A DNA stretch of 64,000 bases from Cenococcum geophilum 1.58 (lineage: Eukaryota > Ascomycota > Dothideomycetes > Gloniales > Gloniaceae). Location: the NCBI GenBank assembly GCA_001692895.1, contig KV748248.1, positions 733,602 through 797,601 on the forward strand, read 5' to 3'. The position numbers and the translations under genes were made by a program. The notes below the pieces were generated by a model that searched no databases, had not been told where the DNA came from, and saw only the letters and a list, made by a program, of their open reading frames with translations. Below are positions 1 to 12,052 of the stretch, one piece after another (the stretch's first letter is position 1; each line of letters starts with the position of its first letter).

Positions 1-465
1 AACCTTAAGTTAATTTATAAAAAAATATTTTAAAAAATATCTTTATACGCTTATTTATTAACCAAAAAAGAAAATAGCCTATTTTATATAGTAATTTACC
101 CCCTTATAAAAACATACTATACTATTTTAATAATATTTTTTTAATAATATTTTTTAAAAATATATAGTTATGCGATCTTAGTTTTTAAAAGTATATAGTA
201 TATATATAAAANNNTTTANANNNNAGCNNTTTNAAANNGCTNNNNTNTAAANNNTTTTATATATATACTATATACTTTTAAAAACTAAGATCGCATAACT
301 ATATATTTTTAAAAAATATTATTAAAAAAATATTATTAAAATAGTATAGTATGTTTTTATAAGGGGGTAAATTACTATATAAAATAGGCTATTTTCTTTT
401 TTGGTTAATAAATAAGCGTATAAAGATATTTTTTAAAATATTTTTTTATAAATTAACTTAAGGTT
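1..465. repeat. Large AT-rich inverted repeat around an assembly gap
   Basis: Bases 1-211 are the reverse complement of 255-465, with a centre of about 43 bases containing many Ns. The arms match essentially base for base. The left arm starts at the window edge, so the palindrome may be longer. It may be a real long palindrome or a scaffolding artefact, because the gap lies exactly at the centre of symmetry. I see no gene in it. Confidence 0.9.
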
Positions 466-1321
466 ATATAAGCTTTTACTTTAAAACTTTATATTATTAA
501 TAATATATTCCTAATACTATTTTTATAGAGGTTAAAAACCGGCGTTTTATATAGGAAATATAATTGAGTTTAGGGGGTAACCGAGTTTTAGGGGTCTGAG
601 CTTATATCTTATATAGTACTTAGTTTAGGTATAAATCTATATAAATCTAAGTTAAGTATATACTAAATGATAACTAATTCCTTAGGCTGTATAAGCTTCT
701 TTAAATTAGACTTATAATCGCGTTATAAAGCCTTACTAGTATATTAGTCTTAAAGTATAGCTTGGGAGACATTATACACTATTATAGTATATTATATACT
801 TTAGAGTTAACTTTTTTTAAATAGCTAATATAGCTAGAGATATCTTCCCTTCACTATAGCCTAATTAACGTTTACGTAATTAATCTATAATAGTTAAAAC
901 TTAATAGAACTATTCTCTTAGTAAGGTGCCGACTCGTTTATAGAGTATATTAGTTTAATAAATACTAAATATATAATATATATATACTATATAAGTTAAA
1001 AGTAAATAATTTTTAAATTATACATAAAGATACTAAAAGGTATTAATATTATAGATTTTATTAAGAAATCCTTTAATAAAAGCTTATATTTTGAAGTCTT
1101 TTAACTTTTTTTATATATAAACTTAGTATTATTTAATTTTAATTTATATAGTTGATATATATTTAGCATTTAGCATTTATTAAGTTATATACTAATTTTA
1201 AATTATTTTATTAATGTTATAGTAGGTAAAGGTTTTATAGAACAGAGTGACTTTTCGCTAATTTTAATAGAGTTTTAAAGTTTATATATAAACCAATATC
1301 CTAGTACTATATTTTTATTCT
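466..1321. other. AT-rich RIP-degraded DNA, unassigned
   Basis: The sequence is very AT-rich with TA-dominated dinucleotides and no open frame of interest. I recognise no element family here. It is probably old repeat DNA. Confidence 0.4.
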
Positions 1322-1338
1322 TAGGTAATTTAATATAA

Positions 1339-2358
1339 TAATAATAATAATAATTCTTTAATTAACGTCTAATACGGATACTATCTAGCCCCACGCAGAC
1401 TACTCCGTATATAAGGGAAAAGTAATATTAACGGGAAAAAACCCTTGCTGCTAGGGGGGAGGAAAAACCCTATAAGCCACCTCAGAAGAAAAAAAAACCC
1501 CAATTTGCCATATCCGTCCGTAGCGGCAGCCCTATAGGTCTACGGCTACGTCCTATTCTTCTTAAATATTCAAACTCCTTAAGAACTACTACTTCCTTTT
1601 CTAGCTTACCCTAGCTAGGGTTTACTACGTCCTAGCTAGGCCTTGCCAATTAATTACCGTACTGCTGTTTCCTATATCTTAGCTATCCCCTATATACTAT
1701 TTCTTGTTTAACTATTACTATATACGCCATGCCTTTCCCCCCCTAGGGCCTATTAAAGGCGTAAGGGGGATTTGTCCGTTCTAACTACCGTAATACTAAT
1801 AAGCGAGCGGGATATTATGTTATATTTAGGTATCTTTTATGCCTAAGCCCCAGCTAGGCCCTTTCTAAGGGTCACCACTCCATTAAAAAAAGATAGGAAA
1901 AACCGTGGGTTGTAATCTAGGCTGCTAGGTAATATTTAGCAGAAAAAACGGCGAGTGACCGTATACTCCGCGGGCGATCGCCCTAGGGGTTAGAAGGGGC
2001 CGTATATTTGCTTATTCATCTACTTATTTATTCGCGATCGCTCGTTCGTTAATATAAGAGGTCGTTAATGCTTTCTATTAGGGGTTAGGGGATGCTATTA
2101 AATACCGTATATCCACGTTGGATTATATAGGTGCCTTAATAGGAGAATAGCGTAGCTAAATTGTAGAGGGCCACAGTAGTAGTTTTCGAGATCTCACCAT
2201 CTAAAAAATTTTCACCACCGCCCATAACGCTCATAACCACGACCACTAGGTCCTATCGCACGCTATACAACATCTCTGCGTTAGCTCTAAGTCTGAACTT
2301 CGAAGACCTAGGTTCGTAGCCATCACCACGTACAGGTGCAGAGTCCGTTTTCGACGGC
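1339..2358 (-). mobile_element. Retroposon R1 (about 1.02 kb) with TAA-repeat tail and 17-bp target duplication
   Basis: The insert is bracketed by a perfect 17-bp direct repeat, TAGGTAATTTAATATAA, at 1322-1338 and 2359-2375. Its left end is a (TAA)n run followed by a segment near 1355-1410 that matches, with RIP-type changes, the 3' tail of R2, R3 and R4. Read on the minus strand it therefore ends in an (ATT)n tail. Long target duplications plus a simple-repeat tail are the hallmark of LINE-type target-primed reverse transcription. The body is fairly GC-rich at 1930-2358 and only partly RIP-mutated. I find no reverse transcriptase in it, so it is either a SINE-like element or a 5'-truncated LINE. 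Confidence 0.8.
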
Positions 2359-2375
2359 TAGGTAATTTAATATAA

Positions 2376-3028
2376 AAGAGCTAGTTAAAGATATTAAGCT
2401 TAATATAATTACTAATAACGTAGAGCGTCTTACTTTTATATTATAGAACTCTTTTCTACCCCTAGTTTAGTAGAGGACGTACACTAATTCCCGCGATATT
2501 ACCTCTTACTATAGTAATATCTTTATACTCTACACGATGCCTAAAAATATATAGACTCTTTAATTATATCTTAAGCTCTATACAGCTCTAAGTATCTATT
2601 ATATTATTTTACGTATAATACTATATAATAAAGTTAAGACATTATATAAGGAAAGAAGGTAAGGAAATAGGAAGGTAGGGTATATATTATTAACTTAGTT
2701 GCTTAGTTAATATATATACAAAGTAGAATAGGATTTAGGTAGCAGTCTTAGCAGAACTTAGTAAAATTTAGTAAACTTAGTAGAATATAGTAGAATATAG
2801 CAGATTGCTATCTTATAGTTAGTCTTCTAATTACTAAGTTAGTAGAAATAGGTAGATGTATATAAGGTGTTATGGGGATATCCTATAATAGTACCCCCCC
2901 TTTAAACTTAAGCTTCTATTAGATAGGGTTATAGTAGTTTTAGGTAGATTTTATAAAAGTCTTTTATAGCTTATATAAGTCCTATAGGGTTAGTGGGTTC
3001 CTATAAGGGCTTAGTAAAGCCTCTTTAT
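2376..3028. other. AT-rich DNA with a C-run next to the Gypsy nest; possible LTR-element end
   Basis: No gene is seen. A run of seven to eight Cs at about 2897-2905 preceded by TATAATAGTA resembles the polypurine tract and LTR junction of minus-strand element F (33670-33690). It could mark the 3' end of an older minus-strand LTR element whose remains continue after element B at 20989. This is an inference from one short motif. Confidence 0.3.
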
Positions 3029-3448
3029 TATTACAAACGCTTTAAGTACAATGTTATAACTACTTAGAGAAGAGTTAGAAGAAGCTAGTTGGTTAATATA
3101 AGCACGGTCTAGGATATAGCCAATAGAACTATATAACGAGGAATAGTAAGCAGAGTTACGTAACGTAATCTATATAATCTAGGTAATCTATAAGATTTAC
3201 TATAGAGCGAATAGAGTAGATAGAGTAGATAGAGCAACGACTTCTATAGAAGTACGGTTATGTATTTAAGGACCCTTAGTCCCTACCTAGATAGTTCTTT
3301 TCTTTATAGTAATTCTTAGAATATAATTAGAGTTAATCTGTTAGGTAACCACTCTACTAGTTATTATTACGTTGTTAACTTTGGCAGCACCTATATACCT
3401 AGCCTATTAATAAATCTACCGTAGTTTCTACTATAAGGTTCCGTTATA
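3029..3448 (+). repeat. 5' LTR of fossil B
   Basis: It is homologous to 20564-20983 along its whole length, including the B-specific middle part near 3165-3240. It starts with a TGTTAC-type end and closes with a CCGTTATA-type end, which are RIP-altered TG...CA termini. Confidence 0.88.
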
Positions 3449-4031
3449 TAATTACTACCATAGTTACAGTCTTAGAAGTTAAATAATATGCTACTAAAAG
3501 TAGCCACTATAACGCCGTTAACGGCAGCAACCACTTTAAGGTTAAGTGGAGATATAAGTATATAAGATACTAACTTACAACTAGTTACGGTTAGGCAGTT
3601 ATAGGAAATTGTTAATAGGTTAAACAAAAACAACTAAACACTTAAAGAAAGACTTAATAGAATTAGAGTAGTAAAGGTTAAGTTACCTTTAATTAAACGA
3701 TTTTTAGGAGATAAATTAAAGCTTAAAGGATTTCTTACATAAATGCATTTTAAAGTTATATAAGAAGGGGCTAAGTTAGCTACGTTAATAGATTAAATAG
3801 CCTACGCAGGATTGTTCTTAATAGGAAGGGCACTTAAATAGTTTAAACCCTACTTAATGGAAATATAGACTAATGGAATAACTACTACCAATTAAAAGGT
3901 ACGATTTGTGTTTTTTAGTTAGGTAGGATTTGCGGAACAATTAATATAGATATTTAGGGACCTAGAGGTAATAGTTATAGTAAAAAAAACTTTAGGACCT
4001 AATACAGCGAACCTTAGCAATTAAGTATATA

Positions 4032-4452
4032 TGTTACGGACGCTTTAAGCACAATGTTACGACTACTTGGAGAAGAGTCGGAAGAAGCTAGTTAGTTAAT
4101 ACAAGCACGGTCCAGAATAGAACCCGTGGAGCTATATAACGAGGAATGGTAACTAAGGTTATATAAGGTGCTACGAGAGAAACGCGAGAAACAAAAGGAA
4201 CTTACGTACCTTATATATAAGACGTACATTATATACAAGAAGGATTTTATAGGAGTACGGTTGTGTATTTAAGGACCCTTAGTTCCTACCTAGATAGTTC
4301 CTTCCTTATAGTGATTTTTAGAATACAATTAGAGTTAATCTATTAGGCAACTACTCCACTAGTTATTATTACGTTGTTAACTTACTTATAATATCTATAT
4401 ACCTCGCCTATTAACAAGTCTACCGTAGTTCCTACTATAAGGCTTTATTATA
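4032..4452 (+). repeat. 5' LTR of fossil A
   Basis: It pairs with 11632-12052, both 421 bp. It begins TGTTACGGACGC and its middle section, near 4150-4240, differs from the B-type LTR while both outer parts are alike. Confidence 0.93.
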
Positions 4453-7400
4453 CAATCACTACTAGGGTTACGGTTTTAATAAGTTGAACAATATGCTACT
4501 AAAAGCAGCCACTATAACGCTATTAACGGCGGCAACTACGTTAAGATTAGGTAACGACACTAGTATAGCAGATACTAACTTATAATAACCTATAACAGTA
4601 GGACAGTTATAAACAATAGTTAATCAGCTAATAGGAGATAATGCGGCACTTAAAAATAGAATTAATAGGATAGGAGTAGTAAAGGTTAAGTTACCATTAA
4701 TTAAAAGATTCTTAGGAGAGAGATTAAAGCTTAAAGGATTCCTTACGCAAATATACTTTAAAGTTGCGCAGGAAGGAGTAAAGCTAGTAATAACCATAGA
4801 TTAAGTAGTATATGCAGGATTGTTCTTATTAGGAAGAGCACTTAAATGGTTTAAGCCTTACCTCATAGAGATATAAGTAAATGGAATAATAATAACGAAC
4901 TAGGAAGTACGGTTTATATTTTTAAGCTAGAATAGATTTGTAGAGCGACTTATATAAATATTTAGGGACCTAGAAGCAACAACTATAGTAAAAAGAAAGC
5001 TTTAGGACCTAACATAACGGACTTTAGCAATTAAGTATATAACATAATTCTAAACGCTAGCGATATAACTCAAGTAGAATAATAAGGTGCTTATGGCATA
5101 GTACAAATAGGGACTTAAGGCTAAAGTCTAAGACGTAATTATTCTAATGGAAGATGTGGACACCCTAAGGGAATTAATAGATTAAGTAATTAAGATCAAC
5201 AATAGGATCTTCTAAAGGGAACAGGCTAAGAAGGGCTAGGACAGAGTTCTATAGTCGTATAAGGCGCAGAGTACGCAATAACCAAAGCCAAATTAAAAAC
5301 CATGGTATAGCGCAGAGCTAATAAACCTAAGTAGTACTAAAGAAGCCTATAAGAGATGGAGTAAGAAACTATAAAAACCTAGAGGTTAAGGATCTAGTAA
5401 TTATAGGACTAAGGAGCATAGGCTAAACTAGAAATCTTAGCAGCAGAAGACGTTTAGGCGGACTTTATAATAAAGTTAATAGTTTAGAGACGGAGCTTAC
5501 ATAAATTGCGGAAAATAGGGTTACTTCGCAAGAGATTATAAAGATAGTTAGAGTTACTATATAATAAAGGGAACTAGACTAGTAGTATATAACACATACG
5601 TATAGAGGGATAATAGTGTACTGCAAGGAACAAAAGAATATTTAATTAGAAGTTTTGCGTTTTGTTATAATAACATATACCGAATTTATAAAGACGCTAA
5701 GTATAGTATAAGCTATTAGCTATAAGAGCCAGAGTTAAAAGGACTTTAAGGAACCAAAGAGTTAGACGAAGAATAAGATCGACTCTATAAGCTAGATTAA
5801 GATATTATAATAACGTGCGGATAAAGATTAGTAACAATAATAATGGAGTTAGAGTACTTATTAATTAACAGTAACAAGGACAGTAAAGGAACTAACTAGG
5901 GGTATTTAGACCTCAACAGCGTAATAGAAGTAGAGACTAAGACCGCCATAGAGCAAGGTTTAGTAACGGGTATTATAACACCATTAGATACGGTATCTAT
6001 CGCTTTATAAGACGGAAGGAGTAATATCTAGAAACGATTAAGCAAGTAGACAACTGCTAGTACTAGCTTACTACTTAATAAAGGTAAAAGGCCAAAGGCT
6101 TGAGATTCTTAAGACGAGATAAGAGACGACCAAGATTCTTAAGACAAGATAAGGTAAGCTTAAAGACCCATAACAGATAGAAACCGATAGAGTAGAGTAG
6201 TAGCTTAGTTTAAAGACATATAAATAAGCTTAGGATAAGAATTCCCAACAGCATAAGACTCTTAAGATAAAATAAGTAAGATTTAGAACTCTTAAGAAGA
6301 GATGAGGACACTAGTTAAGCCTAGTTAGACTAAGGCGGGAGCTAAGCTTAAATTAGAAGTAAGCTTAGGATTAAAGAATCCAAGGGATTAAGAATTCGGA
6401 GTATAAATCAGGACACCTATAAGTAAGAAGTAAGAGGCTTCTTTATAGATTAGAAAATCTATAGCGCAAACAGTAATTAGACTAGGAGACAGATATATAG
6501 ACCTAGAAGACTTACTAGGGGAATATAGTGTTCGGCCTAAAGATTAAAAAGTTAATACTAAGATTAAGAAGCACGAAGACTTTAAGGATTTACTTATAAG
6601 ATGTGATATAAAGGAAACTATAGAGGAATTTAGGGCAAGAATTACCTTATAGCAAGAACAGAAACTAAACAAGAGATCTAGCATATTGGGATATACAAAG
6701 GACAGAGCACTAGTACGAAGAATTACTAATAGGCCTAGAATAGGCACACTAAGAGCTAAGTAGCTTACCAAACTGGAATAAGAAGAGGATTTAGGGATTC
6801 CTACTAGGTTCAAGGAACAATATACTAAAGGCTATTACGACGCAGTAATAAAGAAATATTTCCTTATAGACGAGCCGTATACACTTAAGTAGCTGTACTA
6901 AAAGTAGTATAGGCAACGACACAACAATAAGTAGGAAGATTTCTATATGTAGTTAAACAAAAAAGTTGTCTAAGACTACCCAATTATAAAAAAGGCTATA
7001 ACTTATATTAAGGGGGCCTTAATTATAACATTAAAAGATCTAAAGAAGTAATTAGAGGACTGGAGAAGCGAAAAATAAATCTTAGTACCCGCGAATAAAG
7101 TTACAACGCTTAAATTAACACGAGAGAGGTTTAAACTCTAGGACGAGGATGAGCTAAGAGTTAACCTAAGACATTAAGCATATTATACACTATCGTGGAT
7201 AGTATGCGTGGATAATGCGTGTAACATATATAAAGCACTAAAGGATAAAAATTAAAAGTATCTAATAAGGATGTATTGGATGACAAATAAGGCAAAATAT
7301 TAAAACGTTAAGTATATATATAATTGGTACCTAGTAGAAGTTTAAGAATAAAGGGACTTAACACTTTAACTAGGAAGATTCCTTACGGAAGAATGCCTAG

Positions 7401-7599
7401 ATGGACGACAATGGTAAAAATGTCTAGAAAACACCTATCTATAGCACATTAAAGACAAAAAGCAAACTAAGTATTAGCCTAAGTTGGATTAAGTACAAAC
7501 AGGATCTAGCAGCTAATAGTTAGGAAAAGTAGAGGCCTATAGGACCAGAGGGAGCTAGTAGTAGAGCCTTAGACCCTTAAAGGAATTTAAGGACAACAC

Positions 7600-10500
7600 T
7601 TAAATTTATAAGTTAAGTGGCAAGATTAACAGTTCGAGGCATTAATAGATAGTAGAGTAATAAGGAACCATATCTTGCTAGTAGCAGTTAGAAGAATAGG
7701 GTTACCATATAGATAGAAGGAATATCCTTACCTATTAGTGATAATTTTAGGAGATCCGATAGCCTATAGAGGAGGTATTATTAATCTTAAAATAGAACCT
7801 ATTTAGTTAACTATTAAAGGAAGACTAGTTAAGATATCTTTTAATATATTACCATTAGGGAATAATAAGGCAGTATTAGGAATGCCTTAGTTACAGGAAT
7901 ATAATCTAAAGATTAATTAGGTTATAGGTTAGGTTAATATTAGGGATACTTAACGCCGTAAGATATAACAATAAGCCAAGATAGTATAGTACTAAATAGG
8001 AGCGACCTACGAAGAAACGGAAAAAGGGCTAAGCCATATACCAAAAAGATACTATAAGTATGGCAAGAAACTATGGTCACCTAAAAGTAAAAAGCTATTA
8101 GAGTATGCAGCATAGGACTATAAGATAGAATTAAAACTAGAAATAAGTTTAAGGTTCTTTCCAATCTATAAGCTTACTAAAGAAGAAGGTAGAGTATTAA
8201 AAGAGTTTATCTAAGAGAACTTACGAAAAGGATACATTAGACCATTATAGTTATTAGCAGGATATCCAGTACTATTCGTACTAAAAAAGAATGGCAAACT
8301 AAGGCTATATATTGACTATAGACAGTTAAACAGCATTACTAGGAAAGATAAGTATCCTTTACCCTTAATTAGCGAAATCTAAGATAGGATAGGCAATACG
8401 CAAATCTTTATAAAGATAGATCTAAGATAGGCGTACCATTAAATTAGGATTAAGGAAGGCGATAAATAGAAGGCAGCCTTTAGGTTAAAGGAAGGACTAT
8501 ACAAACCATTAGTTATACAATTTGGGCTTATAAACGCACTAGTAATGTTCCAAAAACGTATTAATAATATATTAGGAGAACACTTAGATAAATTTGTTAT
8601 AGTATACCTTAATAATATTATCATTTACTTAATAAATAAGGAAGAACACGGAGAATACATTAAATAGGTTTTAAAGAGACTATAGGAAGAACAGATGCTA
8701 GTAGCAATTAAGAAATACGAGTTCTTTACTAAGAAGACCGATTTTATTAGATTTATTATTAAACTAGGCCAACTTAGCATATATCTAAAGAAGATTAAGG
8801 CTATAGTGAATTGATAGGAACCAGAGAATGTTACGTAGTTAAGATTATTTCTAGGGTTTTGTAATTACTGCAGAAGGTTTATAGCGCAATAGTTAAAGGA
8901 TATTGAACTATTTACATAATTAACGAAGAAAGAAGAACTATAGGCATAGGGAGAGGAATAGTAAGAACTCTTTAAAAAAGTTAAAGAGTTATTTACCTAA
9001 GAGCTAGTTCTTAAGATCTATTAACTAGGACTAGAGACGGTTATGGAAATAAATATATTAGACTTTATACTAGGAGTATATTTTATGCAAAAGTATCCAG
9101 ATAGATGGCATCTAGTGGTATACTACAGTTAAAAGATGACACTACTAGAGTTAAACTATAACATCTATAATAAGGAGTTATTAGGTATAGTTATAGTACT
9201 AAAGAAATAGAGAGCATTCTTACAAGGTATAGAAAAACCATTTATAGTTAAAACGGATTATAAGAACCTAACAGGATTCCTAATAATAAAGGAGCTTAAC
9301 CGAAGACAGGTTAGATGGGCAAAGATGCTTATAAAATACTATTTTAAGATTTAGTATACCAAGGGTATAGACAACACGCGAGCCAATACGTTAAATTAAA
9401 AGGCTGAACTATAAAACGACAACAAGCCATTAGGGGCTTTACTGCGAAAAGATATAGATAGACTGATTAGGTACAATTATCTAAAGATTACAGCAACATA
9501 AGAGAATGAAGTAGAAAAGAAAGTCTATAAGATACTAGAAAGCTTTTAGGCATAAAGGATTCTAGAAGCATAGCTAGAAGATCTATAGTCGGATATATAC
9601 GAAAATTAAGAGGTAAAGTACATCCTAAGAAGTATAGTAGAGTAGTTTATAGAGGACTTCTATAAAGGACTAACTTAAGGACATAACGGAGCCATAGGCT
9701 TAGTGTTAAGACTCTAAGAGGAGTATATTATTAACGGAATCTAAAGAATAGCTAGAAAGGTCACTAAAGAGTGTTTAAATTGCTAAAGGAATAAACTAAT
9801 AAGGTATAAGCCGTATAGAGGGCTACAACCTATTAAAATACCAAAGAGACTATAGGAGGTCATATTATGGGACTTTATTATTAAGTTGCCAAAATTAAAA
9901 GACCCTATTACTAGATAAGATTACGACGTAATCTTAGTAATAGTAGATAAGCTTATAAAGTGGGGATACTTTATAGCATATACGGAAGAAATCTCAGCGG
10001 AAGATGTCGCTAAAATCTATATTAAAGAAGTGTTTGCAAGACATAGAGCACTAAGTAAAATCATATTGGATAGAGATCTAAGATTTATAACAGCATTTTA
10101 GGAAGTATTCTTAGCGGAATAAGGAGTTTAAGCAGTAACTTCTACTGCATATTATCCGCAGACAGACGGTTAAACAGAAAGATTAAACTAGACACTAGAG
10201 CAGTATCTAAGGCACTATATTAATTACGTACAGAATAATTGGGTATCGCTATTACTAGTTATATAGTTTGTATATAATATAACACCACAAGAAGGAATGG
10301 GTACATTACTATTTAGGGCGAATTATGGATATAAGCTAAGAACATTATTATTGCTACATTAAGTAAAGAAAACGAGTAGTAAAGCTAAGCAAAGAATGGA
10401 GACTTTAATAAATCTTTATGCAAACCTTATGGAAATAGCTAAAGTGGTACAGTAAAGAATAAAAAGATACTATAATGCTAAGAGATCTAAGGGACCAGAT

Positions 10501-10930
10501 CTTAAGGAGGGAGATAAAGTATAGCTACTACACAAAAATTTTAAGAGTTAACGACTAAGCAAGAAGTTGGACTATATTAGACTAGGACCTTTTAAAATTA
10601 CGTAAAAGATTTTATTAGTTACGTTTAAGCTAAACCTACTAGCCAAAATAAAGATCTACCCTATATAGTATATTGTAATGCTAGAGCCAGTATATAGGAA
10701 TATTAAGCTATTAGTTTACGAAGCAGACACGTATAGAGGACAGGAAGAAGATAAATAGCAAGTTTTAAAAAATTGTTAGTTACGAGGATATTAATAATAA
10801 AACATAGTATAAGGTTAAGTGGATAGGCTATAACGAGACTACCTAGGAGCCACTAGAGAATCTAAAGAATGCTATAAGAAAGGTACAGGAGTATCAGAAG
10901 AAAATAGGTTAGGCAATATTAATAAAGAAG
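7600..10930 (+). pseudogene. Fossil pol region of element A (protease, RT, RNase H, integrase, chromodomain)
   Basis: Family-level motifs of Ty3/Gypsy pol can be recognised in the expected order: the protease patch, the reverse-transcriptase core, the RNase H region, the zinc-binding start of integrase near 9770, its catalytic core and a C-terminal chromodomain. The chromodomain places the element among chromoviruses, which in fungi often insert into heterochromatin; the nest found here fits that habit. The region is broken many times and cannot be expressed as such. Confidence 0.9.
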
Positions 10931-11631
10931 GATTGTTAAAGAATAAGTTACCTAAAGGGGACCTAGGAAGAGCGACTGCCGAACTACTTAGAGTTGTTCC
11001 CCTTACTATAGGAGGAGAGTTAGTTTTCTTATTACCTAGTTCCTATAGACCTTATTTTATAAGTTTCCACTCCTTAAAACGAACCTTCTCACATACCTTC
11101 TTAAGACGAAGTAGATAAGTAGACGCCACGATGCGAGTATCTAGGGCCTTCTGTTCCGTATCCTAAGAACGCTTAAGCTTAGCAAGGGCCTACGCCAGGT
11201 CACTATTAAGCTTCGCAGCAGCAGATTAAACACGAGACCCTATAACAAATTACTTAGGGAACTCGAAGACTATTAAGAGTCATAGGATGCGTATACTTAG
11301 CGTTAGAAGTAAAATGAATATCGCAAGACGATTAAATGTTTGCTTTAGTGCACTCTAAATAAGAGGAGGGTTGCTAAGATAAAGGACTCGCCAGCGCGAT
11401 ATATACTAACCCTTCCCTTAAGCAACGAGAATATAGAGATGGTATTATTTTACTAAGTAATAATATTGCAGCAATAGTACGAGTACGACGTTGCGCGTAT
11501 AAGGAAGAAGAAGCTTTAGGCATTATAAGTAATAATATTAACTAAATTAATTAAACGGACATTACACCTTTAGTAAATGACTTAGAGATACTAGGTATCT
11601 TTAAGGACAAAGATAAAGAGGAGGGAGATAG

Positions 11632-12052
11632 TATTACGGACGCTTTAAGCATAATATTATAACTACTTAGAGAAAAGTTAAAAAAAGCTAGTTAGTTAAT
11701 ATAAGTACGGTCTAGGATGGAACCCGTAGAGCTATATAATAAGGAATAGTAACTAAGGTTATATAAGGTGCTACGAGAGGAACGCGAGGGACGAAAGGAA
11801 CTTACGTACCTTATGTATAAGACATACATTACGTATAAGAAGGATTTCATAGGAGTACGGTTATGTATTTAAGGACCCTCAGTCCCTACCTAGATAGTTC
11901 CTTCCTTATAGTAATTCTTAGAATATAATTGGAGTTAATCTATTGGGCAACCACTCCACCAGTTGTTATTATATTGTTGACTTACTTGCAATACCTATAT
12001 ACCTCGCCCATTAACAAGTCCACCATAGTTCCTACTACAAGGCTTCATTACA
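11632..12052 (+). repeat. 3' LTR of fossil A
   Basis: It is 421 bp and homologous to 4032-4452. It ends in ...TTACA and is followed directly by the ATATA target duplication. After it the gag region of element B resumes. Confidence 0.93.

Larger units (their letters stand above)
4032..12052 (+). mobile_element. Ty3/Gypsy chromodomain-type LTR retrotransposon fossil A, nested in B
   Basis: A structurally complete copy: 421-bp LTRs at 4032-4452 and 11632-12052 and a perfect ATATA target duplication at 4027-4031 and 12053-12057. In order I see a gag-type region with a CCHC-knuckle-like patch near 5500-5550, a long interval of about 2 kb, an aspartic-protease-like patch near 7630-7700, reverse transcriptase (about 8200-8760), RNase H (about 9000-9400), integrase (about 9650-10700) and a chromodomain-like segment (about 10760-10910) just downstream of integrase, as in chromoviruses. 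About 0.7 kb of non-coding sequence precedes the 3' LTR. It carries very many breaks of RIP type, so it is inactive. It sits in the gag region of B and is younger than B. Confidence 0.95.

Noticed and set aside
2322-2332. GGTTCGTAGCC as a pol III B box for a tRNA-derived SINE in R1
   Set aside because: It departs from the B-box consensus and lies on the strand opposite to the tail, and no A box is seen.
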